Assembly (NCBI GenBank): GCA_030374805.1 | Contig: JARGSG010000007.1 | Location: forward strand, 112,289-176,288 | Length of the DNA stretch: 64,000 nt | Source of the DNA: Gracilaria gracilis | Lineage: Eukaryota; Rhodophyta; Florideophyceae; Gracilariales; Gracilariaceae | Direction: 5' to 3' | Program-made: the position numbers and the translations under genes | Notes under the pieces: model-generated | What the model saw: the letters and a program-made list of their open reading frames with translations, nothing else | Told to the model about the DNA's origin: nothing | The model's database searches: none | In this document: piece by piece, positions 8,501 through 18,000 of the stretch | Layout: each line of letters opens with the position of its first letter | Position numbering within the stretch: position 1 is the stretch's first letter

Positions 8501-9628
8501 GAAAAGTTGTCTCTGGATAACGTGAATGCCTTACTATCGAATGCATTCAAACCAGAAGAACTGGAAATGGCAAAGAATTATGCTGCTCCAGAAGAAGATG
8601 TGGCGAAGCTTAACCCGGCAGAATCCTTGGCATATCATCTTGCACGAGTGCCGCGGTGGAGTGCTAAAGTCAAGGCAATGGTCACAATGCGCACTGCTGA
8701 AGAAGTCGAGCAAGAGATTCGAACATCTTTATCTGATGTTATCACGGCTTCGAAAGAGGTCTTAAATTCCAAACGGTTGCAGCAAGTGTTGGCTATGGTT
8801 TTAGCTATTGGAAACTTCCTAAACGCCGGAACTGCAAAGGGCTCAGCGCGAGGATTTAAGCTGGAAGCGTTGACGAAACTAACAGAGATTAAGGCTCGGG
8901 AACGCGGGACGAACTTGTTACACTTTATAGTTGAGCTTGCCGAGAAGAAGTCTCCCGACGCATTGTTATTTCACGAAGATATGCCTACCATCGTGAAAGC
9001 TCGTCGAATTGCAAAAGAAGAGATAGCTCGAGAAGTTACCACGTTCCAGAAGGCAGTGACTATGCTAGGAAGGGAGGTTACTATGATTGTCAAAGAAGAG
9101 CAAGCAAGAGGGGGAAAGCAGAATGTTTCACTACCCAGCACCCCTCCTCCACCGAAGTCGACGAGACGGTTGTCAAACATGTCTGACTCCCAGTCTTCTG
9201 GAAGCAATGAACAAGCGAAAGAGAACGGGGACTCCAAGAGATTGATAGGATATGACTCGCCGGAGGGTGATGAAGAGACCAAGAAAGAGAAATCTCGATC
9301 AAAGAACGCTCTTGAAGTAGCAAAGGATATCTTCACTAAAGCCGAAGCTGCAGTTGAAGATCTTCAGAAGCTACAGGAAGAAATGTTGCGTGTTTTCATG
9401 GAACTAGCGGTCTTACTCGGCGAAGATCCTAAGCATGTGAAAGTTGAGGATCTCTTCAGCACACTTTCAGCTTTTTCCGAAGCCTTCCAACAGGCTGTGA
9501 AGGACAATAAGATACGGGCTGAGGAGAAGGCGCGTAAAGAAAGAATGGCTCAAAGAGAAGCAGAAAATCGCAAACTGAGAGAGCAGCGAGCAGATGAGAA
9601 AAAAGACGCATCAGGTGTTAATTCATGA
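5531..9628 (+). CDS. Formin with PTEN/C2-like N-terminus, FH1 and FH2
   Basis: Nucleates and elongates unbranched actin filaments, probably at membranes. The ATG at 5531 gives 1365 residues without introns. Residues 1-190 resemble the phosphatase-like half and about 200-345 the C2 half of the PTEN module of plant class II formins. No HCxxGxxR phosphatase loop is visible, so that half is presumably lipid-binding only. An acidic linker (about 510-570) precedes a long FH1 region (about 690-870) of Pro runs that bind profilin-actin. FH2 runs from about 888 to 1345: the KRLNW start, the lasso-type entry, the helix KMQNTLIMLRKFGIP, and GNFLNAGTAKGSARGFKL near residue 1093, the most conserved FH2 block. 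FH1 contains an exact 60-bp duplication. Upstream lies one TACC-GGTA motif. No GTPase-binding or DAD domain is apparent, so regulation by Rho GTPases is not indicated. Confidence 0.93.
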   Translation: MKGLLQTFYKKPKSTRKISELVDGVLIALYDPHTFKDDMSVALQKIHAKYGEARQVMVLDVGATGDDPWVDDILPGVLVTTPVRLGPYYLVPSLSSVFEVCADAYDFLSSGFSSGSQHIVLIITRNQLCEEYRPLTIIALVACAYMAYVSLTENGIAALEHVKDTVKDAGMCSDRQLQQDILNPNLYQYLRYFTMLRINMRFPNNRPLQIPKILVQGSVYIDDQPWNPVIRIYQAGNRNAGQCTTIMRSEDGGTDISVGTGFASFSLNDEVIAGDVVFAFEHWVPLSDVTKPLFIIARHTGFLEPPYHRVARKDLELAPGLANKVAFDTDLEVHFFVESVEPPEGVGKDDFSPPAMVKYAEKLGDQKAGLIARVNELYEVVEEIASNAPDSPPRTMQAIVQPSYSNRNRSANFVEELQQKNAERERRLQEHQNAFDGDDVQRKAKILEQVLGYDVGTEGVDEFVEVFMRYSEEVSNEQRTDKIDRQKTAKQLLSKTFVGRRGSAQTTAEGSSEDDGFSDIAKFIDEEELDEEELEDFSVLQERLGRGKKSDSDESTGTDGTEEDEERRDAEILREAVQVLLKGVKKTGLTDRFRADDVLKNADNLSDSEINEKEIISHITGALEALVRDSKTGAGDGNGRKFFSAQEVVDKVKVMRHEADPIHAGDATSSGVPGPPGIGGLIGGAVSRKGSSGPPPPPPPPGAGRAPSARKGAPPPPPPPPPPPRRVTTGTASGAAPPPPPPPPRSVTTGTASGAAPPPPPPPPPPPPRPHVRPDGSAPPPPPPPPPTSGKGPVPPAPPKGGEKKPGGPPPPPLPGAKNKGAPPPAPPPLSGLKKAPPAPPPISGLRKGPPRPPPVGGLKKSSATATPRAPTPGSSTPASQPQKRNDTKRLNWNTISNMKVSKTLYAKEEFQNIVGLDEDTEKDLLAIFSNRPPPKLFEQQEEEKKQESSGPQTAGILEQRKMQNTLIMLRKFGIPPKEITEAVRTLDPLEKLSLDNVNALLSNAFKPEELEMAKNYAAPEEDVAKLNPAESLAYHLARVPRWSAKVKAMVTMRTAEEVEQEIRTSLSDVITASKEVLNSKRLQQVLAMVLAIGNFLNAGTAKGSARGFKLEALTKLTEIKARERGTNLLHFIVELAEKKSPDALLFHEDMPTIVKARRIAKEEIAREVTTFQKAVTMLGREVTMIVKEEQARGGKQNVSLPSTPPPPKSTRRLSNMSDSQSSGSNEQAKENGDSKRLIGYDSPEGDEETKKEKSRSKNALEVAKDIFTKAEAAVEDLQKLQEEMLRVFMELAVLLGEDPKHVKVEDLFSTLSAFSEAFQQAVKDNKIRAEEKARKERMAQREAENRKLREQRADEKKDASGVNS
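7708..7827. repeat. 60-bp tandem duplication in FH1
   Basis: Two near-identical 60-base copies encode the same Pro-run plus VTTGTASGAA spacer, so they add a profilin-binding track in frame. A recent duplication by its identity. Confidence 0.85.
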
Positions 9629-10120
9629 CATCAGACTTCAAGTGATCGTTTAATTTGGATGCTTTGGTGTTCGAAGATGCTGGTTAGCGTTCGAAGCATA
9701 CCAGACAGGTAGTTAGGAAGATGCGAGAGCGCTGCGACTTTTCAGTCTTTGTCAACGTTTAAGGAAGTTAGGAGTCTCTCGAGTGTACGGGTATCTATAC
9801 CTTGCAGTCAGCTTTTCGATCCAGCTGTGAAGTTGGCAGCCTTGTCACTAATCTGTACAATCATAGGTGTAGCTTAACATTCTATATAACGTCGTCTGAT
9901 AGATCACAGGGTATGTATCCCTACTAGGACTTTGTAGATGTGGTTCTTGATGATGTCGCCCAACCTTAATATATACACTTACTGACTGAATATCGTGTTC
10001 TTTGAGTACCTCATACAGGTCTTTTCATTTTGTGAATCACAAAGCATAGTAGTCGGAGCAACCAGTTCTTCGAGTCCTGAATCTAGCGGGTTCTTCCTTC
10101 TCAAGCAGTGGAATTGGTTG
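9629..10120. other. Formin-TEN1 convergent intergenic
   Basis: The 3' flanks of the converging formin and TEN1 genes. I see no open frame of note and no RNA gene. Confidence 0.6.
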
Positions 10121-10688
10121 CTAACTACTCTTTCGTTCGGCAGCGTTTAGGACATTCTTGTCAAAGTCCTTTCTGATCTTCAGGCATCTATCATATAGAT
10201 CTATATCCACATCCTTCATTTCCTTGACAATCCTGGCTCGCAAGAGCAACTGCTTTCAGTGCGGTTCAAACAGACTGTTAGATGGGACTTGGAATGCACA
10301 AAACATACACACGGGGTTCTACATACCTCATTCTCAAATCTCTCTAGTTCTCCTAGACACATTAACATCGTGCCGATGTGATCCCTACCGAAGACGGGGT
10401 CCGCAATTAGAGCGGTATGCACGGCAAGTTGCTTCCCATGATACTCGATGAAGACCAGCTCCCTGCTGAAATCGACGCGCTTCACTCTTTTGCGGCACAA
10501 AACGACAGCAGTCAAAAAGTTAGATGATCTTGCGAAATCTCAGCAAGCAAACTATTAGCTTCTAGGACGCACCTGCCAATCAGCCGCACCGCACTTCCAT
10601 GGCGTTCATCTGGGTTCCAGTTGTCAAGTTCGTCAATTTGCATCAGCTTCCCGCTCTTTATGTCAGGCATATTCACCGCCGCAGACAT
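10121..10688 (-). CDS. TEN1: CST complex subunit TEN1, three exons
   Basis: TEN1 is the smallest subunit of the CTC1-STN1-TEN1 complex, which binds single-stranded telomeric DNA and helps fill in the C-strand; it is an OB-fold partner of STN1. The gene is spliced: exon 1 10688-10573, exon 2 10486-10327, exon 3 10249-10121, with introns of 86 nt (donor GTGCGT) and 77 nt (donor GTATGT, acceptor GCAG). Phases agree and give exactly 134 residues, close to the family size. Order of signals: N-terminal PDIKSGKLMQIDEL, then RLIGR, then a strand-rich core, the GTMLMCLGELE strand, and C-terminal LLLRARIVKEMKDVDIDLY, which matches the family C-terminal strand plus helix (plant form LQARV..D..DLNLY). 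An in-frame second ATG at 10670 is possible. The assignment rests on this pattern across three exons, none of which reaches 100 codons alone. Confidence 0.85.
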
Positions 10689-12053
10689 CTTAAGCTATTA
10701 CCGTTGGAACAATCTTCTAGCCGTAACACATGTACTGCTTGGCCTTCCTGAAATGAGAGATTATTGGTATACACGGAGCAAAACCCTATAGTTTCGGAAT
10801 AGAGAACTATGGACCACAGTGAAGAAGAAACGTGTACTTGTGCAACTTGGGTAGAAGGGTATTGTTCTTCACCCTTTTCCCTTCTTGAACAGTTCAGAAG
10901 GCCCAATGAGCCAGAGGACGGTGACGCCGTATATTGATAGCACCGTGCTTGACAACTGATAATCAAGCGTTGGAAATGGCCCGTTAGAGTGTTGGCTTTT
11001 CTAGTGAGAGAGCGTTTCTTTGAACAGAAACGTTCTGCACCAAGTTATGATTATGCTAGTGCACTCATAAACGAGAGAGAGAGATAATCAAGCAAGGTCC
11101 TGAGCTTGAAAACGGAGACAATGTCAATCAACGGCCTTGTGTAACTGGCCCGTGGTCACGAATAAAAAATGTCATCATCATTCGAAGGATATTTCAAGGT
11201 TTGTTCTACGCGGGACCGTCTTCTTCGTATTCTACCCAAAAGTCTCCCGTTCGTCTTCCTTCCCTGAACTTGGCTCCGCGTTTACGTTGGGCATCGAAGG
11301 TTCATTATCTCAAATCTTTTTTGCTTCGCTCAACAATCGCGGCCTCTTGTGTCCCGTTGCCAGAATTGAAGGTGCCCGTTCATTTCCTCGGGTACGAATC
11401 GTAAGAATTTCTTCGCACACACGGAGGCTGCAGAGTTTAGAATCAGTGGTCTAGAGTTGCAGATGAGTATGGACAAAGAATACGTTCTGTGTGGTCATAT
11501 TATGTGTCTTTCTACTACACAAGGTGTACCGAACACATTGTCTTGCGTGAGACGACATAATATCGCATAAGAAGCGTTGGTGCAAACCGCGGAACTTGTG
11601 ACGAGGCACCCGCGTGAACTGCGTTTGAGTGAAGTTTGAAGGGGATGGAGGTGGTGGAAGTCTACGGCGATGGTTCTACCGGGGTTTGGTAGAAGATGAG
11701 CTCTTTTTATCTACTGCTGTTCACAGTTCCCTGTTCCGAATCGATAGGAGCTCCAATAATGCATGTACAACGGGAGTTGCCATTCTAACATATCAACGGA
11801 TACTGGCATACGCGAATTAAATGACTTGGGTACAATGTGGATGACATTATGTTTAGAGCAAGTACAAAGGTTTTCGTTTCCTTTACCACGCGTTGGGTGC
11901 GTAGACGCACACAAGAAGCAAAGCAAAATGTGAAAAAGGGCGATAACAAGAGGAACGAAGGCAGGCTGAAGAAAGTGGATATAATACACAGCTTCCGTTC
12001 CGACCCGGAGATAGTGAAAGACAAAAAACACTCATGGTGTGACACAGAGGTCG
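10689..12053. other. TEN1-GTPase interval, one possible short gene
   Basis: TTACCGTTGGAA near 10698 is a weak form of the TACC-GGTA motif just upstream of TEN1. On the plus strand an ATG frame at 10811-10939 (42 codons, Cys-containing, acidic end) and another at 11169 starting MSSSFEGYFK before a GT could be exons. I recognise neither and could not build a consistent gene. The rest shows no coding signal. Confidence 0.35.
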
Positions 12054-12788
12054 CTATTGTACACTACAAGAAATGGGGTTTTGTTGAGGTTGAGACTTTG
12101 ACATGGCGTTGGCAGAGGACTTGGCAGAATCGAACTGGTTGGCGTGAATGATTCTCAACAGACGCTTGAACACATCCTGAACGTTCTCGCCCGTGAGGGC
12201 GGAGGTCTCGTAATACGGGATGGCGTTCTCGTCGGCAAACTCTTGGGCGAGCATGCGCGACACACGGCGAGTTTGGGAGTCATCCACTTGGTTGCCCACG
12301 AGGACTCTGGGCAGCTCGGTAGTTCCCTTGGGTTGGAGCACGTCCAGGGTATTTAGCAACTTGTCGTGCACGCGCTTGATTATGTGGAACGAGGTCTCGT
12401 TGAGCACGGAAAACATGAGTATGTAGCCATCGACGCCAATGGTATACTGCTGTCCAAGGTCGGGAAACTCATCCTGACCATCGGTATCCACAATGGTAAC
12501 CTCATAGCAGTTGCCGTCCACGACGGTGGTCCACAAGAAGGAGTCCTCGCAGGTGGGCATGTACTCGGACTCGAACCTGCCGCTGGTGCACTGAATGGCG
12601 ACGGCGCTCTTGCCGACGCCGCGCGCGCCCAACACGGCGATGCGCTTGCGCAAGCGAAACGGGCTGCGGGGCGGGGGGGTGGCGGCGGACAAGCGGCGTG
12701 CGGCGGCGGTGAGGTGCGCCACGGGCGGCGTGTGCGGCGAGGGCGGCGGCGGCGGCGCGTCGTGGTTGGGCACGTCCACTTGCGACAT
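12054..12788 (-). CDS. Rheb-like small GTPase with altered G motifs
   Basis: Ras-superfamily GTPase, nearest to Rheb, the membrane GTPase that activates TOR kinase. The 244-residue protein has a Pro/Ala-rich extension of about 46 residues before the G domain. G1 is GARGVGKS (54-61), with Arg where Ras has Gly12, as in Rheb (GYRSVGKS). The effector-loop Thr is at 79. G3 reads DTDGQDE (101-107) instead of DTAGQDE, G4 reads NQVD (166-169) instead of NKxD, and G5 reads TSAL (195-198) instead of SAK. The body keeps the Rheb pattern (GYILMFSV, SFxxIKxxHDKLL). It ends in CSVQ, a CaaX box predicting farnesylation. The altered G3-G5 residues suggest weak or unusual nucleotide handling (inference). It is divergent from NAA15 across 585 bases. 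Other Ras subfamilies are possible but fit less well. Confidence 0.85.
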   Translation of the reverse strand: MSQVDVPNHDAPPPPPSPHTPPVAHLTAAARRLSAATPPPRSPFRLRKRIAVLGARGVGKSAVAIQCTSGRFESEYMPTCEDSFLWTTVVDGNCYEVTIVDTDGQDEFPDLGQQYTIGVDGYILMFSVLNETSFHIIKRVHDKLLNTLDVLQPKGTTELPRVLVGNQVDDSQTRRVSRMLAQEFADENAIPYYETSALTGENVQDVFKRLLRIIHANQFDSAKSSANAMSKSQPQQNPISCSVQ

Positions 12789-13373
12789 AGCGCGCGCAGG
12801 CGACGCGGCGCAGCAGCGCGGGCCGCGGCGACGAGGCGGAAGGTTGCACGCGCGTCAACGGCAGCGCCGACCGAGCATCGGCGTGGCCGCCGCCGTTCAT
12901 AGATACAGTATGGGGCGCCGCCAAGTGCGCGCCCAAAGCGCCGCCGCCGCGCGCCGAAGCGCCACCGCCGCGCTGCAGTGTGCTGCGCTGCGCAGCCCCT
13001 TGCACCGCAGCTGGCTGGAGAGTTGCCCGCCGCGCCGCCGCCCGTCGCCGGTCGCCGTGGCCGCGTTGCCAGCGCCGCTCCGTGGCCACGGGGCGCACGC
13101 ACCAACACCCCCCACCCCTCCCCTCCCCTCCCCCCCTTCTGTAAAGCAATAGCCCCCTTGCAGGTGTACCTGTAGATACCAACGGGTACACACCCCGCTC
13201 CCCGCACCCCTCTGACTGCGCCCGCGGTCGCCGCCGACGTCCAGTTTCCAATGCCGCTCCGCAGCGCCGTCATCTCACTTTTCGCTCCGTCGTCCCCCCT
13301 AACTATCCCTTCCTCACCCTCACCCTCACCCTCCCCCCTTCCCCTTTCCCTCCTCCTCCCCTCCCCGCCCAAA
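12789..13373. promoter_or_regulatory. Divergent promoter region, GTPase and NAA15
   Basis: GC-rich then CT-rich interval between two head-to-head genes, with a TACC-GGTA motif at 13177 and a pyrimidine-rich leader before NAA15. Long antisense frames here are compositional. Confidence 0.5.
13177..13188. promoter_or_regulatory. TACC-GGTA motif, GTPase/NAA15
   Basis: TACCAACGGGTA in the divergent promoter region, 197 bases upstream of NAA15 and 389 upstream of the GTPase. It contains the MYB-type AACGG core. Confidence 0.5.
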
Positions 13374-16325
13374 ATGCCCCCCAAGCAGCAACAGCACGTG
13401 CTGCCGCCCAAGGAGCAGAACCTCTTCAAGTCCGTCGTGCGCTTCTACGAGACCAAGCAGCTCAAGAAGGCGCTCAAGTCCGCTGACTCCATCCTCAAGC
13501 GCTTCCCCAACCATGGCGAGACGCTCGCCATGAAGGGGCTCACCCTCAACGCCCTCGACAAGAAGCCAGAAGCCACCGAGCTCGTCCGCAAGGGCTTACG
13601 CATGCACATGACCTCGCACATCTGCTGGCATGTGTACGGCCTGCTCTATCGATCCGACCGCGACTACCGCGAGGCCGCAAAGGCTTACCTGCACGCGCTC
13701 AAGTATGACAAGGACAACCAGCAGATTCTCAGAGATCTCGCCTTGTTGCAGGTCCAGATCCGCGACTATGAAGGGCTGGAGGACACGCGCAGACGTCTGC
13801 TCACCGTGCGCCCCAATCAACGCAATAACTGGATCGGCTTTGCGCTTTCGTTCCATCTGCTCGGTAATTACGTCACCGCCGTTTCTGTGCTCGACACGTA
13901 CCAACAAACACTTAAACAATCCAGCGAACCTGAAGATCGCTACGAGACTTCGGAGCTGCTCTTGTACAAAAACTTCATTCTGGAGGAGAGCGCACAGCAT
14001 GACGCCGCCCTGTCCCACCTCGACCAGAACACACACCGCATATTCGACCGTCTCGCTTTCCTTGAAACGCGCGCTCGCTTACTGTATGTGCTCGCCAATT
14101 TTGATCAAGCTGCTGTCCAGATCAACAAGCTGCTCGCTATCAATCCTGACAATCACATTTACATCCGGGCCCTCATTGCCTGTCAAATCCGCGCCAATCA
14201 TCCCAATCGAGCACCAAACGGTGTCAGTCCGTCTGCCGCCAGCAAGTCTTTTAACTCTTCGTCTCACTATCAAAAAGCTTTTGGCCTCAACAAGGTCGCC
14301 TTGGTTCAAAGTCGCACAATTGCCCCACTTCCGCCCATTCACACCGACGAAGATGTTGACACTGCGCTGGAGGTTTGCGATCTGCTTTCCAGCACGTATC
14401 CCTTCAGCCGCTCCCCTTCTCGTATTGCGCTTGACATGCTTCCAAGCGGACAACATCCCCAGTTCCTTCCAAGAATAGATGCGTACGTTCGTCCATTTCT
14501 GCGGAAAGGAATACCCTCCTTGTTCTCTGACGTCAAGCCTTTGTATGACGATCCATCAAAGGCGGACATGTTTGGACAACTCTTTTCTTCGTACCGCAAG
14601 TGCTTAGAACACAAAGAGAGTGCTCCCCTTCCTCCACTAATGTCACCGTCTCCTGAACAATCAAGTTCATCACATCCTACGAACGAGAACCATTTGGAAG
14701 CCGAACCGCCATGTACATTACTGTGGGTTTTGCATTTCTTGGCTCAGCACTATGATCAATTGGGTCAACGCGAACTAGCGCTTGAAACGGTACAGAAAGC
14801 CATCGATCATACACCGACCGCGATAGAGTGCTACCTCGTCAAAGCCCGAATTCTCAAACATTGCGGCGATCTAACCGGCGCAGTTGATGTTGCGAACGAA
14901 GCGAGAAACATGGATTTGGCTGACCGCTATCTTAATACAAAATGCGCCAAGTACGGGTTGCGAGCGGACCGTATCTCGGAGGCCGAGGCTTGGGTCGGGC
15001 TCTTCACGCGTGATGGCGATTCGGGCGGACCGCAAGCACTATATGACATGCAGTGCATGTGGTTTGAACTGGCAGCGGCCGAATCTCACTTGAGACAAGG
15101 CCAGTTGCCTCGGGCTCTCAAGAAGTTCACTGCGGTCGATCGCCATTTTGCCGACATGATTGAGGACCAGTTCGACTTCCACTCTTATTGTCTGCGAAAA
15201 GTCACTTTGCGCGCGTATGTCACTCTTCTCCGATTTGAAGATACAATCCGTTCCCATCCTTATTACGCCCGAAGTGCCGCAGGACTCGTGCGCTGCCTTC
15301 TTAAGTTTTATGATATGCCCGAGCGAGAACGTCTTGCTTACGTTGGCGAGAATGCTGACATTGTGGGCTTTGCGGATATGACTGATGCAGAACGCAAGAA
15401 GGCGGTGTCAAAGCGGAAGAAGCAGCTAGCTAAGAAGTCACACCATGGGTCTGGGGCAGGAAGAGGATCCGGGAAAGGCTCTGGAAAAGGCTCTGGTAAG
15501 GGTTCAGGGAAAGTCTCTGGGAAGGGAAGAACCCATGGTGGTGGAAAGACATCTGGCAAATCTCAGGCAAATGGTCCAGACGCAGCTCACCCCAGTGCAA
15601 ACGATCCATCGACTAGCCAGGGCACCAGTGAGGGGAAACAGAAGGGTTCTGCAGGATGGATGGATATTGATGCTCAAGGGATTGAGTACGTTAAGAATCT
15701 CTTCGAGAAGGATCTGAAGGGAGATGCTTTTCTTGAGGAAGCTTCGAAAGTAATGCGAGAATGTCAGAAGCATTTGCCAGAGTGTCTACAAACGCACAAG
15801 CTGTCACTTGAACTCTCTTTGCGGACGAAGAAATATTTGCAAGCATTACGTGCTGTTCGCACCGCTCAAAGATTAGACATTGAGAATCCTCAAACTTTGA
15901 TGATGTGTTTGCAACTAAGTGTTGAGCTCGAGAAGGACAATGTTTGGGAATCATTCTCGGACGTAGTACGCTCTGTATATGAAGCAGAAGGAAATCTTCT
16001 CTGTGGGAAGACGACCGTCCAATACGCAGAAGAGTACTTGGAACGGAACATGAAGAACGCAGAAAAGCGCGTAGGGGCGTTGAGGGCACTATTGTGGCTG
16101 GCTAACGCGGGCGAGAGGGGAACAGGGAGTGTTGAGGAAAGGCTAAAAGCTTTTGTGAATGCCATCGCACAGAGTGATGGCGACGGTGCGGGTGAAAGAA
16201 CCCTCACGTCAAAGTTCTGCAAAGGGTTGTTGGACGAATTGAGAATGGAAGGGTTCAAGGGCAATGTTTTGTCTCGGGTAGGCGAAAGTATTCGAAAGAT
16301 CCATCCCCGTGCAAGCTTCGTGTGA
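13374..16325 (+). CDS. NAA15: NatA auxiliary subunit NAA15
   Basis: Scaffold of the NatA N-terminal acetyltransferase: it wraps the catalytic subunit NAA10 and anchors it at the ribosome, so nascent chains starting with Ser, Ala, Thr, Gly, Val or Cys are acetylated. The ATG at 13374 gives 983 residues, somewhat longer than the usual 850-900. The N-terminus (LPPKEQNLFKSVVRFYETKQLKKALKSAD region) and the following TPR-type helix pairs through about residue 650 match the family: GETLAMKGLTLN, HICWHVYGLL and YREAAKAYLHALK are typical. The Tyr/Phe-rich block near 560-640 is the NAA10-contacting part in known structures. Residues about 680-750 are an added Lys/Gly/Ser linker with SGKG repeats in the place of the family's charged Lys-rich segment. 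The C-terminal helical part then resumes. No introns. Confident. Confidence 0.93.
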   Translation: MPPKQQQHVLPPKEQNLFKSVVRFYETKQLKKALKSADSILKRFPNHGETLAMKGLTLNALDKKPEATELVRKGLRMHMTSHICWHVYGLLYRSDRDYREAAKAYLHALKYDKDNQQILRDLALLQVQIRDYEGLEDTRRRLLTVRPNQRNNWIGFALSFHLLGNYVTAVSVLDTYQQTLKQSSEPEDRYETSELLLYKNFILEESAQHDAALSHLDQNTHRIFDRLAFLETRARLLYVLANFDQAAVQINKLLAINPDNHIYIRALIACQIRANHPNRAPNGVSPSAASKSFNSSSHYQKAFGLNKVALVQSRTIAPLPPIHTDEDVDTALEVCDLLSSTYPFSRSPSRIALDMLPSGQHPQFLPRIDAYVRPFLRKGIPSLFSDVKPLYDDPSKADMFGQLFSSYRKCLEHKESAPLPPLMSPSPEQSSSSHPTNENHLEAEPPCTLLWVLHFLAQHYDQLGQRELALETVQKAIDHTPTAIECYLVKARILKHCGDLTGAVDVANEARNMDLADRYLNTKCAKYGLRADRISEAEAWVGLFTRDGDSGGPQALYDMQCMWFELAAAESHLRQGQLPRALKKFTAVDRHFADMIEDQFDFHSYCLRKVTLRAYVTLLRFEDTIRSHPYYARSAAGLVRCLLKFYDMPERERLAYVGENADIVGFADMTDAERKKAVSKRKKQLAKKSHHGSGAGRGSGKGSGKGSGKGSGKVSGKGRTHGGGKTSGKSQANGPDAAHPSANDPSTSQGTSEGKQKGSAGWMDIDAQGIEYVKNLFEKDLKGDAFLEEASKVMRECQKHLPECLQTHKLSLELSLRTKKYLQALRAVRTAQRLDIENPQTLMMCLQLSVELEKDNVWESFSDVVRSVYEAEGNLLCGKTTVQYAEEYLERNMKNAEKRVGALRALLWLANAGERGTGSVEERLKAFVNAIAQSDGDGAGERTLTSKFCKGLLDELRMEGFKGNVLSRVGESIRKIHPRASFV
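15445..15525. repeat. GSGKG-encoding repeat in NAA15
   Basis: A degenerate 12-bp repeat coding GSGK units within the basic linker. It likely makes a flexible, positively charged segment. Confidence 0.8.
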
Positions 16326-17628
16326 AGTTAACCTGAAGGTTCATTGTGAGGGTATAATGAACTGCGAAGGTTTTCGTAGCGCAGAAGCCATACATATCTC
16401 TGCAAATCTCACTCGGATCTCGTCTCTCTCCTTCCTGGGTCTATAACTAGGATTTTTAACTGTGATTGTATCCAAATGCCGCAACCTTCAGACTGTATGT
16501 CAAGCATAGTTCTTGACGCTGAAACTATGTTAACAAATACTGGAGAGACCATGATCATGTCGAAGAAAACTGCATAATTGTGACTGTATCATGACAAGGG
16601 CGTGTGACTCAGGTTCTGGGTAGCTTATTGCAGGACACTGGGAGCGGGGACGTTTCCTACCCTGAACAGTTTGCTACACTACAGAGTTGGGAACGTCTGA
16701 CGGGGAACTATTGATGTGAATCGCAGTTACGGCCTCTACCTGAAGAAAAGCTTTTATGTTTCCAAAGGTAACCCTTATCACAGGTATGCGAGATTTGCTC
16801 CGATCGGGCGTTGGAATAAGCTTTGAGGATCCCATGGTGCAAGTTTCGAATATGTCATGTCGGGTTGAAGTCTTACTGCACATATGGTTGGTACAAGGGC
16901 GTATTTTCTTTTTGTGCAACTGCCACGATCCCTGGTCATTTCGGATTTCTTCAAAGGTAACTTTTCACATGAGTCAAGTTAGCAATTTGCGAAGTGTTGG
17001 TGGCGGGAGCTGAAACGCAAGCCTTACAAAATTTCTACATGTAACTAGATGGGCAACAGTGTTAGAACCACTTGGTTTTCCCGTGTTCCGATTCTAGACA
17101 AGAAAATAAGTTGAGCTGAATGGTGATGTAATGGGACTCATTTTGGATTTGAATCTTGCGGGAGTCTCATCAGATTTGTTGGGAGTGCGCATAGGCGTAA
17201 CAACTCGACGTATCTTGCTTGTCTGCATGGTATACAACCCTGTTTTCTGGACATAGCGAGGGCAAGGAAGGAACGAAGAGTAGTGAACGCGGACCTGTTT
17301 GGTACGGTTTGTGATCAGTGTTTAACATGTATAAGATTACGACTGTGGAGAAATTCCAGAGGAACCGGATGTTGGTCATCGACAGGCTATTGCTCCGTTT
17401 CAGGAAGCTGACACACTTCGTATACTTCTTTGTTGTCGTTTAAACGTCTTAAGTCACTCCCAACCTACGTCGGTGCCTAGATGTAACCACATATAAAATG
17501 CAGGCCATTAGAACTGTTGAAACTTAGAAGACGTAGAAAGGCATTGCAGGTGTATCTCCCAACAATCCCACAGAAGTTGCATACGAGCGGTGCCACAATC
17601 GTAGACCAACTTCCTCGAAATTCGCTTC
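16326..17628. other. NAA15-NDUFA8 convergent interval
   Basis: About 1.3 kb between two converging genes. Small open frames exist on both strands, but none shows a domain, and no splice arrangement joined them convincingly. No gene reported. Confidence 0.5.
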
Positions 17629-18000
17629 TCAGGCTGCCCGGCGATCAGCATCCTTGTGCTTTCCGCTTTCGGAAGGAGCTGCGGCAACGACCGATTCAGG
17701 ACTCTTGGCTCTGTTTCTGCACTCAGTAAACGCATGCTCTTGTTTCCGACATCGCTCAAACATGTACTCCTGCGAAATCTGATTGTCCAAACACGTAGCG
17801 TAGCTTTGAAAAGTACTTTCGCATGTAGCCATGGCGGACTTGAGAACGCTCAGTGCGCATGTTTGTACGGCTTCGCCTTTGTCCAGGCACGCCGCTGGAT
17901 CTTCATCGATACTCTTGCATTTCAGAAAGGCACGATTCTCCGCATCACACGTAGCTCCGATCTCCTTCGCGGCCGCGTAGAGAACTGACGAGGTTGCCAT
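17629..18000 (-). CDS. NDUFA8: NADH dehydrogenase subunit NDUFA8 (PGIV)
   Basis: Accessory subunit of mitochondrial complex I, located on the intermembrane-space side and folded by the MIA40 disulfide relay. The 123-residue protein has eight Cys in four perfect CX9C motifs: 18/28, 38/48, 60/70 and 84/94. This is the double-CHCH signature of NDUFA8. The surrounding pattern (SSVLxAAAxxxGAxCD, NRAFLKCK, DPAACLDKGxxVxxCALSVL, YATCLD, FERCRKQExxFxEC) also matches. No cleavable presequence is seen, as expected for CX9C imports. The C-terminal tail is shorter than in animals. Start ATG at 18000. Alternative CX9C proteins such as COX assembly factors usually have two, not four, pairs. Confidence 0.9.
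   Translation of the reverse strand: MATSSVLYAAAKEIGATCDAENRAFLKCKSIDEDPAACLDKGEAVQTCALSVLKSAMATCESTFQSYATCLDNQISQEYMFERCRKQEHAFTECRNRAKSPESVVAAAPSESGKHKDADRRAA

Noticed and set aside
9629-10120. tRNA-like GTTCGA sequences near 9670 and 9690
   Set aside because: B-box-like words without a matching acceptor stem, A box or cloverleaf.
12380-13429. Long Arg/Ala/Gly-rich minus frame across the GTPase/NAA15 promoter region
   Set aside because: A compositional frame in GC-rich DNA overlapping two real genes in other frames.
16674-17013. Overlapping frames between NAA15 and NDUFA8 as a spliced gene
   Set aside because: GT and AG signals exist but no phase-consistent join gave a recognisable protein.
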